Position numbers and translations under genes: made by a program
Notes under the pieces: generated by a model
Told to the model about the DNA's origin: nothing
What the model saw: the letters and a program-made list of their open reading frames with translations, nothing else
Database searches by the model: none
Origin: Sediminibacillus terrae
GTDB lineage: Bacteria > Bacillota > Bacilli > Bacillales > Amphibacillaceae
Length of the DNA stretch: 64,000 nucleotides
Assembly (NCBI RefSeq): GCF_009602435.1
Contig: NZ_VZDQ01000026.1
Location: 124,001 to 188,000, forward strand
Direction of reading: 5' to 3'
Part shown: positions 28,329-36,976 of the stretch, piece by piece
Numbering within the stretch: position 1 is the first letter of the stretch
Layout of the letters: every line of letters starts with the position of its first letter

Positions 28329-28582
28329 CCTTCCTCACCTGTTGTATATGTATAATCATTATCTTATCTGTACCCTAAATCTGTGGATCGAAAACCGTCA
28401 GAAAAAAATTATTCACTAAATAGAAATTCAGCATCCGCTTGTCAGAAGCGAATGCCGATTAAGTCCATTTCATCTGTTCCGTAAAATTAAAAAAAGCGCA
28501 CACCTGTTCAAATGAATACAAGCTGATTTTATCACTTCTATGGCAAGGCCCCCCGGTGGACATTCTTTTGCCCGAAAAATTT

Positions 28583-28625
28583 GCTTGAGGTCTCGGGAGC
28601 CAGCCAGGCGCTGGAGCTGGACATC
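28583..28625. repeat. Fragment of dispersed repeat B (right end)
   Basis: GCTTGAGGTCTCGGG...AGGCGCTGGAGCTGGACA resembles 57299-57340 (GCTTAAGACCTCGAGG...AGGCGCTGGAGCT), the end of a longer element there. It lies in the spacer between ysoA and the tRNA terminator; the rest of 28329-28653 holds no gene. Confidence 0.5.
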
Positions 28626-28653
28626 TCTGAAATTAATACTATCTTATCTTGTG

Positions 28654-28682
28654 AAAAAGGGTTCAACTGGACAGTTGAACCC
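28654..28682 (-). terminator. Terminator of the tRNA pair
   Basis: GGGTTCAACT and AGTTGAACCC form a perfect 10-bp stem with a 4-nt loop; a T5 tract follows on the minus strand. It lies just beyond the tRNA-Arg 3' end. Confidence 0.9.
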
Positions 28683-28692
28683 TCAATGATGA

Positions 28693-28766
28693 CGTCCCAG
28701 GAGAGATTCGAACTCCCGACCCACAGCTTAGAAGGCTGTTGCTCTATCCTGCTGAGCTACTGGGAC
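28693..28766 (-). tRNA. tRNA-Arg (anticodon TCT)
   Basis: The minus strand reads GTCCCAG (acceptor), TAGCTCAGCAGGATAGAGCA (D arm), an anticodon loop CTTCTAA within ACAGC...GCTGT, and GGGAGTTCGAATCTCTC (T arm with GTTCGAATC), closing CTGGGAC with discriminator G. The 3' CCA is not encoded. It reads AGA (and AGG by wobble) codons. Confidence 0.97.
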
Positions 28767-28803
28767 ATGAAAATAGAGTATTAAATTAAACGAAGATTAT
28801 GTA

Positions 28804-28877
28804 TGGAGCGGGTGAAGGGAATCGAACCCTCATCATCAGCTTGGAAGGCTGAGGTTTTACCACTAAACTACACCCGC
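28804..28877 (-). tRNA. tRNA-Gly (anticodon TCC)
   Basis: The minus strand starts GCGGGTG and ends CACCCGCTCCA, with a short D arm (TAGTTTAGTGGTAAAA), an anticodon loop CTTCCAA and a T arm AGGGTTCGATTCCCT. CCA is encoded. It is located 37 nt upstream of tRNA-Arg, probably on one transcript. Confidence 0.97.
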
Positions 28878-29020
28878 ACAATCACTTAGCACTTATTCAA
28901 CAGAGTGTGTGCTGCGGTTAATTTGCTTCGTCTTTAACGGACAAGATTCATTATATTAACTATCAACCCACTTGTCAACCGATTTTAAAACTTTTCCATT
29001 AAAATTTGGAGGGATTGACT

Positions 29021-29054
29021 GTAAACGGCCTTGCCTTGGCTTTCGGCCGTTTAC
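29021..29054. repeat. Hairpin downstream of the phosphoesterase gene
   Basis: GTAAACGGCC and GGCCGTTTAC pair perfectly around a 14-nt loop. It follows the ysnB stop by 10 nt but has no T tract, so it may be a weak terminator or RNA-stabilising hairpin. Confidence 0.6.
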
Positions 29055-29063
29055 AATCTTCCT

Positions 29064-29582
29064 TCAATTCAACGATGTATGAAAAACCATATCCTCGACT
29101 GTTTTCCCGTTCAAGTCTTTGAATTCGACCGTTATTTCAAGTTTGTCTCCCCAGCTCAATATAGCATACGTATGCTCAATTCGGCCGCGCGGCAATCTGA
29201 TGCTGCCAGGATTAATAAACAATTGATTACCTACCCGCTCCGTTCCAGCCATATGGGTATGGCCAAAGCATACCACCTGCGCGCCTACTTCTTCTGCGCG
29301 GTAGGATAAAGGCATCAACGTGCTTTTTACTTGGTGCAGATGGCCATGCGTCACATAGAAATGCAAATCCTCTACAGAAAAATGAATCTCATCAGGCATT
29401 CGGCTGTCCATATCACAATTTCCGGCCACTTTCATGAAGTGCTCTAACTCGGGCGCATCAGCATCCAATTCAGAGTCACCACAATGGATGAACTGGTCTA
29501 CTTCTTCTCTATGTCGATCACGGATTTTTGCCACTTCTTCTGTCCATCCATGACTGTCGCTCATGATTAGTACTTTCGGCAT
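29064..29582 (-). CDS. ysnB: YfcE/MJ0936-type metallophosphoesterase YsnB
   Basis: 172 residues; GGGGGTG lies 8 nt before the ATG. All calcineurin-like metal motifs are present: DSHG (~8-11), HCGD (~33-36), GNCD (~54-57), HGH (~74-76) and GHTH (~105-108), followed by NPGSIRLPRG. It hydrolyses phosphodiester or phosphomonoester bonds with divalent metals; the cellular substrate is not known. It is the last gene of rph-ysnA-ysnB, 16 nt after ysnA, as in B. subtilis. Confidence 0.93.
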   Translation of the reverse strand: MPKVLIMSDSHGWTEEVAKIRDRHREEVDQFIHCGDSELDADAPELEHFMKVAGNCDMDSRMPDEIHFSVEDLHFYVTHGHLHQVKSTLMPLSYRAEEVGAQVVCFGHTHMAGTERVGNQLFINPGSIRLPRGRIEHTYAILSWGDKLEITVEFKDLNGKTVEDMVFHTSLN

Positions 29583-29598
29583 GACGGCTTCACCCCCT

Positions 29599-30192
29599 TT
29601 AAAGCTTTTGCAGCCACTCTTCCAGCTGGTTCATCGCGTTCTTTCGATGACTGATTTGATTCTTTTCTTCTGGAGTCATCTCAGCCATTGTTTTCGTTGA
29701 TCCCTTAGGGTAGAATACGGGATCATAACCAAATCCATTTTCTCCTGTCGGCTGATCGGCAACCCTTCCCTCACACGTGCCACGCTTGAAAAGGGTCGGT
29801 TTTCCCGGCCTTGCAACCGCCAATACACAAACAAATCTCGCAGTGCGTTCTTCTTCCGGGATGGTTTTCAATTCTTCCAACAGCTTGTCGATATTTGCCT
29901 GATCGCTTTTTTCCAAACCAGCGTAACGGGCTGAATAAATCCCCGGCCTGCCGTCCAGCGCATCTACTTCCAGGCCGGAGTCGTCTGCCAATACTGGAAG
30001 CGAAAACCTTTCTGCAATCGTCTCAGCTTTTAAAGCCGCATTTTCTTCAAACGTTTCACCGGTTTCTTCAATATCCGGTATGCTTTCGTCAAAGTCCAGC
30101 AAAGATTTAATCGTAATATTATATTTTAAAAACAAGTTTCGAAAATCTTCAACTTTCCCTTTGTTTTTAGTAGCTATGATTAATTGCTCCAT
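29599..30192 (-). CDS. ysnA: dITP/XTP pyrophosphatase (RdgB/HAM1 family)
   Basis: 197 residues from the ATG at 30192, with GGGGAG 7 nt upstream. MEQLIIATKNKGKVEDFRNL is the substrate/nucleotide motif at the N-terminus (TxNxxK), then ETGETFEENAALKA, LADDSGLEVDALDGRPGIYSARYAG and the C-terminal FGYDPVFYP and SHRKNAMNQL. It hydrolyses ITP, dITP and XTP to monophosphates, removing deaminated purines from the pool. It lies between rph and ysnB with short gaps. Confidence 0.96.
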   Translation of the reverse strand: MEQLIIATKNKGKVEDFRNLFLKYNITIKSLLDFDESIPDIEETGETFEENAALKAETIAERFSLPVLADDSGLEVDALDGRPGIYSARYAGLEKSDQANIDKLLEELKTIPEEERTARFVCVLAVARPGKPTLFKRGTCEGRVADQPTGENGFGYDPVFYPKGSTKTMAEMTPEEKNQISHRKNAMNQLEEWLQKL

Positions 30193-30212
30193 GACGATTC
30201 TCCCCACAGTTT

Positions 30213-30965
30213 TTATTTAGCCGTATGCTCACCGATAAAATCCGCCCATTTCCCAAGGGCTTGTTTTTGTATGGCAAAGATCTCCTGCAGCCCTTCATCG
30301 GCAAGCCCGAGCATCGTTTGCAACTGTTCCATCGAAAAGGTCGCTTCTTCTCCTGTTCCTTGTATCTCCACAAATTCACCAGATCCAGTCATGACGATGT
30401 TCATATCTACGTGTGCCTGGGAATCTTCTTCATATTGCAAATCAAGAATTTCTGTTCCATCTGGAAGGACCCCGACCGAGGTAGCTCCAAGGTAGTCAAT
30501 TACCGGTATTTGTTTGAGAATGTTTTTTTCCACAAGGCTTCCGAAAGCAAGCACCACGGCGACAAAAGCACCGGTTATAGAAGCCGTCCTCGTTCCGCCA
30601 TCTGCCTGGATCACATCACAATCGACCCAGACCGTCCGCTCACCTATTTTCTCCAAATCTACAACAGAGCGAAGCGAGCGGCCGATTAACCGTTGAATTT
30701 CCATCGTTCTTCCCGCCACTTTGCCTTTTGAGGATTCCCGGATGTTACGTTGCTCGGTCGCCCGCGGAAGCATCGCATACTCTGCTGTGATCCAGCCTTT
30801 TCCAGAGCCACGCATGAATGGAGGTACACGCTCCTCGATGCTTGCATTGCATATCACTTTCGTGTCGCCTACTGTTATGAGGACCGATCCTTCTGGATGT
30901 TTGACATAATCTACTTCCATATGTATTGGTCTTAATTCATTAACTTTTCTATCGTTATTTCTCAT
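30213..30965 (-). CDS. rph: Ribonuclease PH
   Basis: 250 residues from the ATG at 30965 with AGGAGG 9 nt before. PDX-type phosphorolytic exonuclease: [42 protein letters not shown] region in the N-terminal half and the RxxxR phosphate residues near [17 protein letters not shown], then [19 protein letters not shown]. It trims tRNA 3' ends using phosphate. First gene of the rph-ysnA-ysnB operon; gerM follows upstream as in B. subtilis. Confidence 0.97.
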   Translation of the reverse strand: MRNNDRKVNELRPIHMEVDYVKHPEGSVLITVGDTKVICNASIEERVPPFMRGSGKGWITAEYAMLPRATEQRNIRESSKGKVAGRTMEIQRLIGRSLRSVVDLEKIGERTVWVDCDVIQADGGTRTASITGAFVAVVLAFGSLVEKNILKQIPVIDYLGATSVGVLPDGTEILDLQYEEDSQAHVDMNIVMTGSGEFVEIQGTGEEATFSMEQLQTMLGLADEGLQEIFAIQKQALGKWADFIGEHTAK

Positions 30966-31113
30966 TGTAAGAATCCTCCTTCTAATCACTTATTAATCGT
31001 AACATATTTTTGCCAATTTATATAAGTTCATACTGTAAAACCAGGCAGATCGTCGTATCTCATGATGAACGCTTAAAACTCATCCCGTGCAAATAAAATA
31101 AGAGAACATGCCA

Positions 31114-31140
31114 AAGGGAGCCAGTCGTACCGGCTCCCTT
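31114..31140 (-). terminator. Terminator of gerM
   Basis: AAGGGAGCC and GGCTCCCTT pair around a 9-nt loop immediately after the gerM stop. The exit on the minus strand is T-rich (TTTGGC...TTCTCTTATTTTATTT) rather than a clean T run. Confidence 0.65.
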
Positions 31141-31146
31141 CATTGA

Positions 31147-32262
31147 TTACAAATTGCCCGTAGGCACAAACATGCTTTTCGTGACAGGTTCTGTGTAAGC
31201 CGTGCCTGCTTCGTTGTAAATTTCTTCCATATCTGCTACATTCACGTCAACAGCTTCCACTCCGGGTTGATCAGTCAAAGTCAATACCAAGGTTTCCATG
31301 ACTTCATCCGCAATAGAGGCGTTCTCTACACTGTTCAATATATTTTCGTTAAAATCAAGTGTCAGCACCCCATCTTTGATGGTAGGTTCTGCAGTGAGAC
31401 TTGTTCCCGCATTGAACACATTCAGCAAGTTCAAATCGAGTGACGGACCATCTACCAATGCTTGTACGATCGAAGCAAAATCCTCCGCATCTTCAGCCTC
31501 GACATGTTGGGTGACCGGCACGTGGTAAACCTGCTCTCCTTGCTGGGCCGGATAGTAAAGCGTCACTGCTTTACTATCCATCAAATCGATATTGTCGCCA
31601 TTATAAATATTGATGCCATTTGCTCTGGAAACGCCTTTGCCGATCGGAGTGCCACTAACCGGCATCTCCTCTTTCGCTTTCCCGTTTATTTGCAGTTTTA
31701 CCTTGTCTACATTTTCAAATTGAGTGAGGGTATAGGTCATGGATTGAAGAATCTTCTGTTCATCTTCTGCTTGATATTCGGCAAATTCCTCTGAAACGTC
31801 CACTGTCAATGTGCCTTCCTTAAGATTCAGGCTATTGATGGTCGTTCCGGCTGGTAATACTGCTTCGAAGCCATCCGGAAGAAGCTCTGTGACAGGGCCG
31901 TCCTTCACCAAATATTCCAGCGCCTGTTTTGCCACCTCTTTCGATTCCAGTTGCGGTAACTCCAATGTTTGCGGAACTACCATTCCATTAGCATCAAGTA
32001 AATACAATTGCCTTTCAACAGTTGTCGGCTCCGCTTCTTCTGTATCTGTTCCAGCCTCTGTCCCTTCCGTCTCCTGGCTATCCTCTTCTGCTTGTTGTCC
32101 CTCTTCTTCTGTCACCTCATCCAAGTTATCTGTAAGGGATGCTTCTTCCGGAGGAGTATCCATTTCCTTCAGAGTTTGCTCTCCCTGAAATACCCCACAA
32201 CCTGTTAACCCGAAGGCTGCACTTACAATGCCCACAGTAATGATCAATGACCGCTTCCTCAT
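31147..32262 (-). CDS. gerM: Sporulation/germination lipoprotein GerM
   Basis: 371 residues; AGGAGG precedes the ATG. Lipoprotein signal with lipobox LTGC at 19-22. An acidic low-complexity linker (~35-80, rich in Glu/Thr) leads to two tandem GerMN domains (~85-215 and ~225-360), each with a LTVDVSEEF / LTLDFNENI-type core. In B. subtilis GerM is a mother-cell sigma-E-dependent lipoprotein that helps recruit the SpoIIIA-SpoIIQ channel to the septum. It lies upstream of rph, as in B. subtilis. Confidence 0.93.
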   Translation of the reverse strand: MRKRSLIITVGIVSAAFGLTGCGVFQGEQTLKEMDTPPEEASLTDNLDEVTEEEGQQAEEDSQETEGTEAGTDTEEAEPTTVERQLYLLDANGMVVPQTLELPQLESKEVAKQALEYLVKDGPVTELLPDGFEAVLPAGTTINSLNLKEGTLTVDVSEEFAEYQAEDEQKILQSMTYTLTQFENVDKVKLQINGKAKEEMPVSGTPIGKGVSRANGINIYNGDNIDLMDSKAVTLYYPAQQGEQVYHVPVTQHVEAEDAEDFASIVQALVDGPSLDLNLLNVFNAGTSLTAEPTIKDGVLTLDFNENILNSVENASIADEVMETLVLTLTDQPGVEAVDVNVADMEEIYNEAGTAYTEPVTKSMFVPTGNL

Positions 32263-32399
32263 GTTTTCCCCTCCTACGATGGTTTGTACTACTATATATA
32301 CGGTCTGTATGAAAAATTAGACCAAGCATCAGAAATTTTGTCTGGACAAATCTTCTAGTATCGTAAACTTGGCCGCAAATTCTCCCGGGGAAACGAGGT

Positions 32400-32682
32400 T
32401 TATAAGAAAAATCGGACATGCCATGACTTTATCTTTAAACTTGATTGTGGATTCTTGCTGCGTGTCAAGAAAAACAGTGAAGGAAAAAATGCTTTAAAGA
32501 GTTTTTTCAGCTTAATAATGTTCGTTATCGTACTGGAAAACGTGCCAAGGTTCACTTTGACCTGGTGACGCTTGTTTTTCATGCATCAAAATTAGCTGCA
32601 GATCGTATTAATGCTCAGTTAAGAAAAGTCATGTTGCATAAGTTATTTAAAAGTGGTTTTTCTTATAGATCTACCTTTTGAT
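32400..32682 (+). pseudogene. Frameshifted C-terminal transposase remnant
   Basis: Two plus-strand frames read like pieces of one protein: HDFIFKLDCGFLLRVKKNSE up to about 32500, then a frame change, then NVRYRTGKRAKVHFDLVTL continuing ...HASKLAADRINAQLRKVM and ending FSYRSTF* at about 32682. The basic GKRAKVHFDL segment and the LAADR helix look like the C-terminus of a DDE transposase; I cannot name the IS family. No start, no N-terminal catalytic domain and no terminal inverted repeats are visible. It lies in the 760-bp gap between gerM and racE. Confidence 0.55.
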
Positions 32683-32712
32683 TAAAAATAGGAACAACAA
32701 GATAATGACTGA

Positions 32713-32827
32713 GTAGCCCGAATACCCGTAGACTCCTGCGGGAAGCGGGAGATCGGCAAGACCCCACAGGGCTCTGCCCGAGAAGGCTTGCCACTCCCCC
32801 GCGGAAAGCGGAGGGTATTCGGGCTAC
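32713..32827. repeat. Long palindromic repeat (family A, copy 3; 15-bp perfect arms)
   Basis: GTAGCCCGAATACCC (32713-32727) and GGGTATTCGGGCTAC (32813-32827) are exact reverse complements. Internally AGACTCCTGCGGGAAGCGGG faces CCCCCGCGGAAAGCGGAG. It is the cleanest family A element here and follows the transposase remnant by 30 bp. Confidence 0.85.
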
Positions 32828-32933
32828 GTACAGGCTAATGACAAAACGCTAGAAGGCGGCATTTTCAAAAACATGTTTATAAATTCTGCACAACTCTGCA
32901 AAAAAAGAGCAATGATGAAATTGATTCTTTATG

Positions 32934-32995
32934 TAAAAAAACAAGAATCAATCGAGTTCGAAACGTAAAGTTTCGAAGCACCAATCGATTCTTGG
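32934..32995 (-). terminator. Terminator of racE
   Basis: A long hairpin (CAAGAATC...TTCGAAAC pairing GTTTCGAA...GATTCTTG with a small internal loop) is followed by a T8 tract on the minus strand. It lies about 30 nt after the racE stop. Confidence 0.85.
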
Positions 32996-33025
32996 TTTCA
33001 GTCTATCTTTTGTACGACCCTTTTT

Positions 33026-33829
33026 TCAAACAGTTAGTGATATATTCGCTATTTCCGCTACAGGCTGATCAAGCCACGATTCAGCAATTCGTTCAAACAC
33101 CGTGAGTTTTCCGGTAGTATACAACTTATGCTGCGGCCTGCGATCCCCATTGAACAGCTTGTTTTGATATTCCAGGATCGTGCTTACTTCTCTCGCTGTT
33201 TCTTCGCCTGAAGATATGATGGTCACCTTGTCACCGATCACTTCCTGTATCACTTCACGAAGAAGGGGATAATGGGTACAGCCCAATATCAACGTATCGA
33301 TATGATTGCTCTTTTTCATAGGAATCAGGGTTTCGGAAACAATCCGGTATGTTTCTTCGCCCGCTAGTATTCCCTGTTCGACCATTGGAACAAAACGAGG
33401 ACAGGCCAGGGCATTGATATGGATTTCCTCATTGATGCTTTTCAAAGCAGTAGGATATGCCTGGCTTTTAATGGTCCCTTCCGTACCTATGACTCCTATG
33501 TGAAGATTTTCTGTCGATTTTATCGCCGCCCTTGCTCCTGGTTGGATCACCCCTATAACCGGGATGGGCAATTCTTTTTGTAGCAGTTCAAGTGTGAAGG
33601 CTGTTGCTGTATTGCAGGCAATCACCAGCATTTTTATTCTTTTTCTCATTAAAAAGTTCACCAACTCTTTCGTGAACTGAATGACTTCCTGTTCTGGACG
33701 CGGTCCATATGGACAACGAAGGGTATCTCCTAAATAAATCAATTCCTCTCGCGGCAGCTGACGCATCAATTCGCGGGCAACTGTCAACCCTCCGACACCG
33801 GAATCTATTACACCAATTGGCTGATCCAC
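33026..33829 (-). CDS. racE: Glutamate racemase
   Basis: 267 residues from a GTG at 33829 with AAGGAGCG upstream. IGVIDSGVGGLTVARELMRQ opens the protein; the two catalytic cysteines are C72 in VIACNTATA and C184 in LGCTHYPLL; the D9-S10 pair in VIDSG is also present. It makes D-glutamate for peptidoglycan (and for poly-gamma-glutamate in some Bacilli). It lies 18 nt after the MarR-type gene, as racE-ysmB in B. subtilis. Confidence 0.97.
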   Translation of the reverse strand: MDQPIGVIDSGVGGLTVARELMRQLPREELIYLGDTLRCPYGPRPEQEVIQFTKELVNFLMRKRIKMLVIACNTATAFTLELLQKELPIPVIGVIQPGARAAIKSTENLHIGVIGTEGTIKSQAYPTALKSINEEIHINALACPRFVPMVEQGILAGEETYRIVSETLIPMKKSNHIDTLILGCTHYPLLREVIQEVIGDKVTIISSGEETAREVSTILEYQNKLFNGDRRPQHKLYTTGKLTVFERIAESWLDQPVAEIANISLTV

Positions 33830-33846
33830 CGTTCTCGCTCCTTTTC

Positions 33847-34299
33847 TTATTTTGTGCTGACTTTTTCCATCTGTAAGTGGAGCAGGTTCAATATACGTTC
33901 CAGTGTATCAACCTCTATATCCGAAACATTTTCTAATACCTCTCCCAAGTACTCCTGGCGTTTTTTAATGACTTCTTTTATGATCCTTTTCCCTTTATCA
34001 AGTAAATGGATCCGTACAACCCGACGGTCTTTGGAATCTTTCCGTCTCTCGACTAGTTGGTTTTTTTCCATCCTGTCTACTAAGTCGGTAGTGGTGCTAA
34101 AAGCCAGATTAATTTTATTGGACAGTTCGCCAATGGTCAAGTCCCCACTTTCGTTCAACCATTGCAAGGCGACAAACTGTGGAGCGGTAATCGGGTAATT
34201 GGTCAAGATTTCTCTACCTTTTTGTTTAATGATTGCTGCTATATACCGTAACCTTTTTTCGATTTCTGCGATCGTTGTTTCTTCTGAAGTGTTATGCAA
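33847..34299 (-). CDS. ysmB: MarR-family regulator YsmB
   Basis: 150 residues from a TTG start with AAAGGGGG 8 nt upstream. The winged helix is clear: FVALQWLNESGDLTIGELSNKINLAFSTTTDLVDRMEKNQLVERRKDSKDRRVVRIHLLDKGKRI, with the DRRVVRI beta-wing. Coding is next to racE and upstream of it in the same direction. Its regulated genes are not known; the closest target candidates are racE itself and the adjacent antiporter. Confidence 0.92.
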   Translation of the reverse strand: MHNTSEETTIAEIEKRLRYIAAIIKQKGREILTNYPITAPQFVALQWLNESGDLTIGELSNKINLAFSTTTDLVDRMEKNQLVERRKDSKDRRVVRIHLLDKGKRIIKEVIKKRQEYLGEVLENVSDIEVDTLERILNLLHLQMEKVSTK

Positions 34300-34372
34300 C
34301 TGCTAGCCCCCTTTCGGCAGGACACTTATATAAAATGTAATCATAAAATCCTAAAAGTGCAAGAGCAGCTGT

Positions 34373-35866
34373 TTAATCTGCGTCCGCTTCCGTAACGGAT
34401 CCTGTTTTTAAATCGTCAGCTATTGCTCCCTGTAAATGTTGCTCTGCCAATATATAGAGTGAATCCCCTTCCTGGATCAATGCATCTCCATCCGGAGTGA
34501 TTACCTTGCCATGGCGGACGATTGCGTTGATCAATGTATTTTTGGGAAGACGGATGTTTTTGATTTTTTTGCCATTTACCCAATCCTGTTTTTCAACTTT
34601 ATATTGTACTATGTCAAGATTCTTTTGACCAACAGTGAGCACTTGGAGTTGTTCGAGATCGTGAGGTGGGAGCGGATTGACCAATCCAAGCTTTGTTGCC
34701 GCATACGGAATGGACGCCCCTTGGATCAGTGCAGAAGTCAACACAATAAAGAACACGGCATTGAAAAACAACTGACTATTCTCCATTTCGGCAAGCATGG
34801 GAAATAAAGCCAGTATAATCGGAACGGCACCTCTTAAGCCGGCCCACGATAAAAATGCCTTTTCCTTCAAGCTGTACTGCCAGGGAAGAAGGGAAATCCA
34901 GGTCGCGATCGGCCTTGCAACCAAAATCAAAATCCCTGATAACAAAAGGCCGTGGAGGATAATCCAATCAGAAAACAGACGCGAAGGGAATACAAATAGA
35001 CCTAGAATGATGAACATCAATATTTGCGCCATCCAACTGAAACCCTCGTTAAACTTGTGAATCGATTCCCGGAACGATAAATCCAGGTTTCCGACCACAA
35101 GCGCCGTTATATATACCGCTAAAAACCCGCTGGCATTCACCAGGGAGGTAACACTATACGAAAAAAAGGCAAAAGCCAATCCAAACAACGGATATAACCC
35201 ACCGGATGACAGTTTTATTTTGTTAAGAGAAACACTTGCCATTTTTCCGATAAAAAGTCCTAACAGCAATCCCCCTGCCATTTGCCAAAAAAATTGCAGT
35301 GCCAGTGACCATATCCCCGACCGATCTGTCGTAATCAATTCTATAAAGGAGATGGTCAGAAAGAAAGCCATCGGATCATTCGTCCCGGATTCCCCTTCAA
35401 GTGTTGCTTCAATTTTGTCATCGATGTTCTTATCCTTTAAGACGGCAAAAACTGCTGCAGCATCGGTTGAACCGACAAGCGAACCTAAAAGAAATGATTC
35501 CAGCCAGCTGAAACCGAATACCAATTTGGCCCCGACAGCTACAATAGTGGTCGTGAGCAGCACACCGATCGTAGCAAGCGAAACAGAAGGCAGCACCACC
35601 GGCTTGATGGTCTTCCAGTGCGTTTGAATTCCACCTTCATACAAAATCACAACCAGTGAAAAAACACCGATTGCCTCGGCTATTTGTACATTATTAAAAT
35701 ATAGCAATCCGAGTCCGTCTGAACCGACCACCATTCCCGCTCCTATAAACAGTACCAGCGATGGCAGGCCAAAGCGGTCCGACAACTTGGTTATCAAAAT
35801 ACTGAATAAAAGCAATAGTGAAGTGAGTAAAATGATTTTATCTGATTCTATGACTTCTTGTATCAC
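34373..35866 (-). CDS. CPA1-type cation/proton antiporter with TrkA-C domain (NhaP2-like)
   Basis: 497 residues from a GTG at 35866 with GGGAGGGG upstream; the frame continues upstream without an SD. About 12 membrane segments (1-400) include LVGSTDAAAVFAVLKD and GESGTNDPMAF, the conserved acidic residues of the CPA1 exchange path, then a cytoplasmic RCK_C/TrkA-C domain (~415-490: ...IKNIRLPKNTLINAIVRHG...PDGDALIQEGDSLYIL). Such NhaP2/CvrA proteins exchange K+ or Na+ for protons. It is inserted between ysmB and gerE, where B. subtilis has nothing; useful for salt or pH homeostasis (inference). Confidence 0.9.
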   Translation of the reverse strand: MIQEVIESDKIILLTSLLLLFSILITKLSDRFGLPSLVLFIGAGMVVGSDGLGLLYFNNVQIAEAIGVFSLVVILYEGGIQTHWKTIKPVVLPSVSLATIGVLLTTTIVAVGAKLVFGFSWLESFLLGSLVGSTDAAAVFAVLKDKNIDDKIEATLEGESGTNDPMAFFLTISFIELITTDRSGIWSLALQFFWQMAGGLLLGLFIGKMASVSLNKIKLSSGGLYPLFGLAFAFFSYSVTSLVNASGFLAVYITALVVGNLDLSFRESIHKFNEGFSWMAQILMFIILGLFVFPSRLFSDWIILHGLLLSGILILVARPIATWISLLPWQYSLKEKAFLSWAGLRGAVPIILALFPMLAEMENSQLFFNAVFFIVLTSALIQGASIPYAATKLGLVNPLPPHDLEQLQVLTVGQKNLDIVQYKVEKQDWVNGKKIKNIRLPKNTLINAIVRHGKVITPDGDALIQEGDSLYILAEQHLQGAIADDLKTGSVTEADAD

Positions 35867-36018
35867 AAAGTCCCCTCCCACGACGAAAAATGCAGCAACC
35901 GTTGAAAACGTTATGCCTAAACACATACCCGTTTTTCCCTTGCTTGTATCATGGTTTCTACCGTTTGCGATCATAACCGCCGTAAGGAGAGATTCTCTAT
36001 CCCTTGAGAATGCAACTT

Positions 36019-36050
36019 AAAAAACCGACCTTCAAAAAGAAAGTCGGTTT
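36019..36050 (-). terminator. Terminator of gerE
   Basis: AAACCGAC and GTCGGTTT form an 8-bp stem just after the gerE stop, followed by a T-rich tract on the minus strand. Confidence 0.85.
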
Positions 36051-36054
36051 CTTA

Positions 36055-36279
36055 CTAGAGCTTAAGTTCCCCCATACGAAGGAGCTCTACGACTGCTTGT
36101 GAACGCCCCTTGACACCTAATTTTTGCATAGCATTTGATATGTGATTCCGAACAGTCTTTTGTGAAATAAACAGTTCCTGGGCTATTTCTTTTGTTGTTT
36201 TGTCCTGTACTAGAAGTTCAAATACTTCTTTCTCACGTTTGGTCAATAGTTGCTTCGGCTTGTAGTCACTATCATTCAA
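36055..36279 (-). CDS. gerE: Late sporulation regulator GerE
   Basis: 74 residues from a TTG with AGGAGGGG upstream. It is almost only a LuxR/FixJ-type helix-turn-helix: LLTKREKEVFELLVQDKTTKEIAQELFISQKTVRNHISNAMQKLGV. Length equals the family (74 in B. subtilis). It acts in the mother cell late in sporulation, controlling coat genes with sigma-K. A good sigma-K promoter match lies upstream. Confidence 0.97.
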   Translation of the reverse strand: MNDSDYKPKQLLTKREKEVFELLVQDKTTKEIAQELFISQKTVRNHISNAMQKLGVKGRSQAVVELLRMGELKL

Positions 36280-36340
36280 GTGTTAACCCCTCCTTGCTGT
36301 CTTTAAAGCCACATGGTGAAGGGTGTTTATTTAGTCAATG

Positions 36341-36369
36341 TATTTTATGTGAAAGTTGTATAACCCGTG
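36341..36369 (-). promoter_or_regulatory. Candidate sigma-K promoter of gerE
   Basis: On the minus strand CACG, a 16-nt spacer and CATAAAATA match the sigma-K pattern mACm-16-CATAnnnTA. It lies 62-90 nt upstream of the gerE start. gerE is sigma-K dependent in B. subtilis. Confidence 0.6.
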
Positions 36370-36417
36370 AATTAGATTTGCTTAATTATGCGGATATTTT
36401 ACGAATGAGGGAAGGTG

Positions 36418-36867
36418 TCACGGTCCTGAAGCAAGCCTTTTCTTCTCCTCTTCGGAGAATGGCGCCGGTTTGCCGGTGTAAACGTTTATCTGGACCAGTC
36501 TTCCCCTACCTGTGATACATAATTCTTCCTTTTGATTAACACCTAAGTAGTGTATGTCAATGGATGTATTACCGATTTGGTTCACTTTGACATACAGTTT
36601 CATTTGATCATTGAAATACATTTGGCGATGATAGTCACACTGCAAGTCTGCCACAATCGGAATGGTATCTGTATTTTGCATATCGTCCCGGAACAAACCC
36701 ACTTCCTTTAAAAAAGCAATGCGAGCTTCTTCAAAGTAGATGAATGGTGAAACATTGTTCACATGGCCGAACATATCCGTTTCCGAAAAACGGATTTGGA
36801 TAGGGATGAAAAATGCAAAACTTTTTTTCCAACTCTCAAAATCCTCTATGTAATTGACTGCTTTCAT
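36418..36867 (-). CDS. ysmA: Hot-dog fold acyl-CoA thioesterase YsmA
   Basis: 149 residues from the ATG at 36867 (AAAGGCGGA upstream); the frame extends to 36936 into the sdhB terminator region and is not used. 4HBT hot-dog motif: IRFSETDMFGHVNNVSPFIYFEEARIAFL with the catalytic-type Asp in ETD and the HVNN. Probably hydrolyses an acyl-CoA or acyl-ACP thioester; substrate unknown. In B. subtilis ysmA likewise lies between gerE and sdhB. Confidence 0.88.
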   Translation of the reverse strand: MKAVNYIEDFESWKKSFAFFIPIQIRFSETDMFGHVNNVSPFIYFEEARIAFLKEVGLFRDDMQNTDTIPIVADLQCDYHRQMYFNDQMKLYVKVNQIGNTSIDIHYLGVNQKEELCITGRGRLVQINVYTGKPAPFSEEEKKRLASGP

Positions 36868-36924
36868 TTTCTGTCCGCCTTTCATCAAAAGTAAAGTAAC
36901 CGCTTTCAAATCGAGGATAAAGAA

Positions 36925-36948
36925 GCCTTTACCCATCTGGGTAAAGGC
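36925..36948 (-). terminator. Terminator of the sdhCAB operon
   Basis: GCCTTTACCC and GGGTAAAGGC form a 10-bp stem with a 4-nt loop just after sdhB; the minus-strand exit is TTCTTT. Confidence 0.75.
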
Positions 36949-36976
36949 AGTCTTTTCCTGACAGTTTCACTTATAA

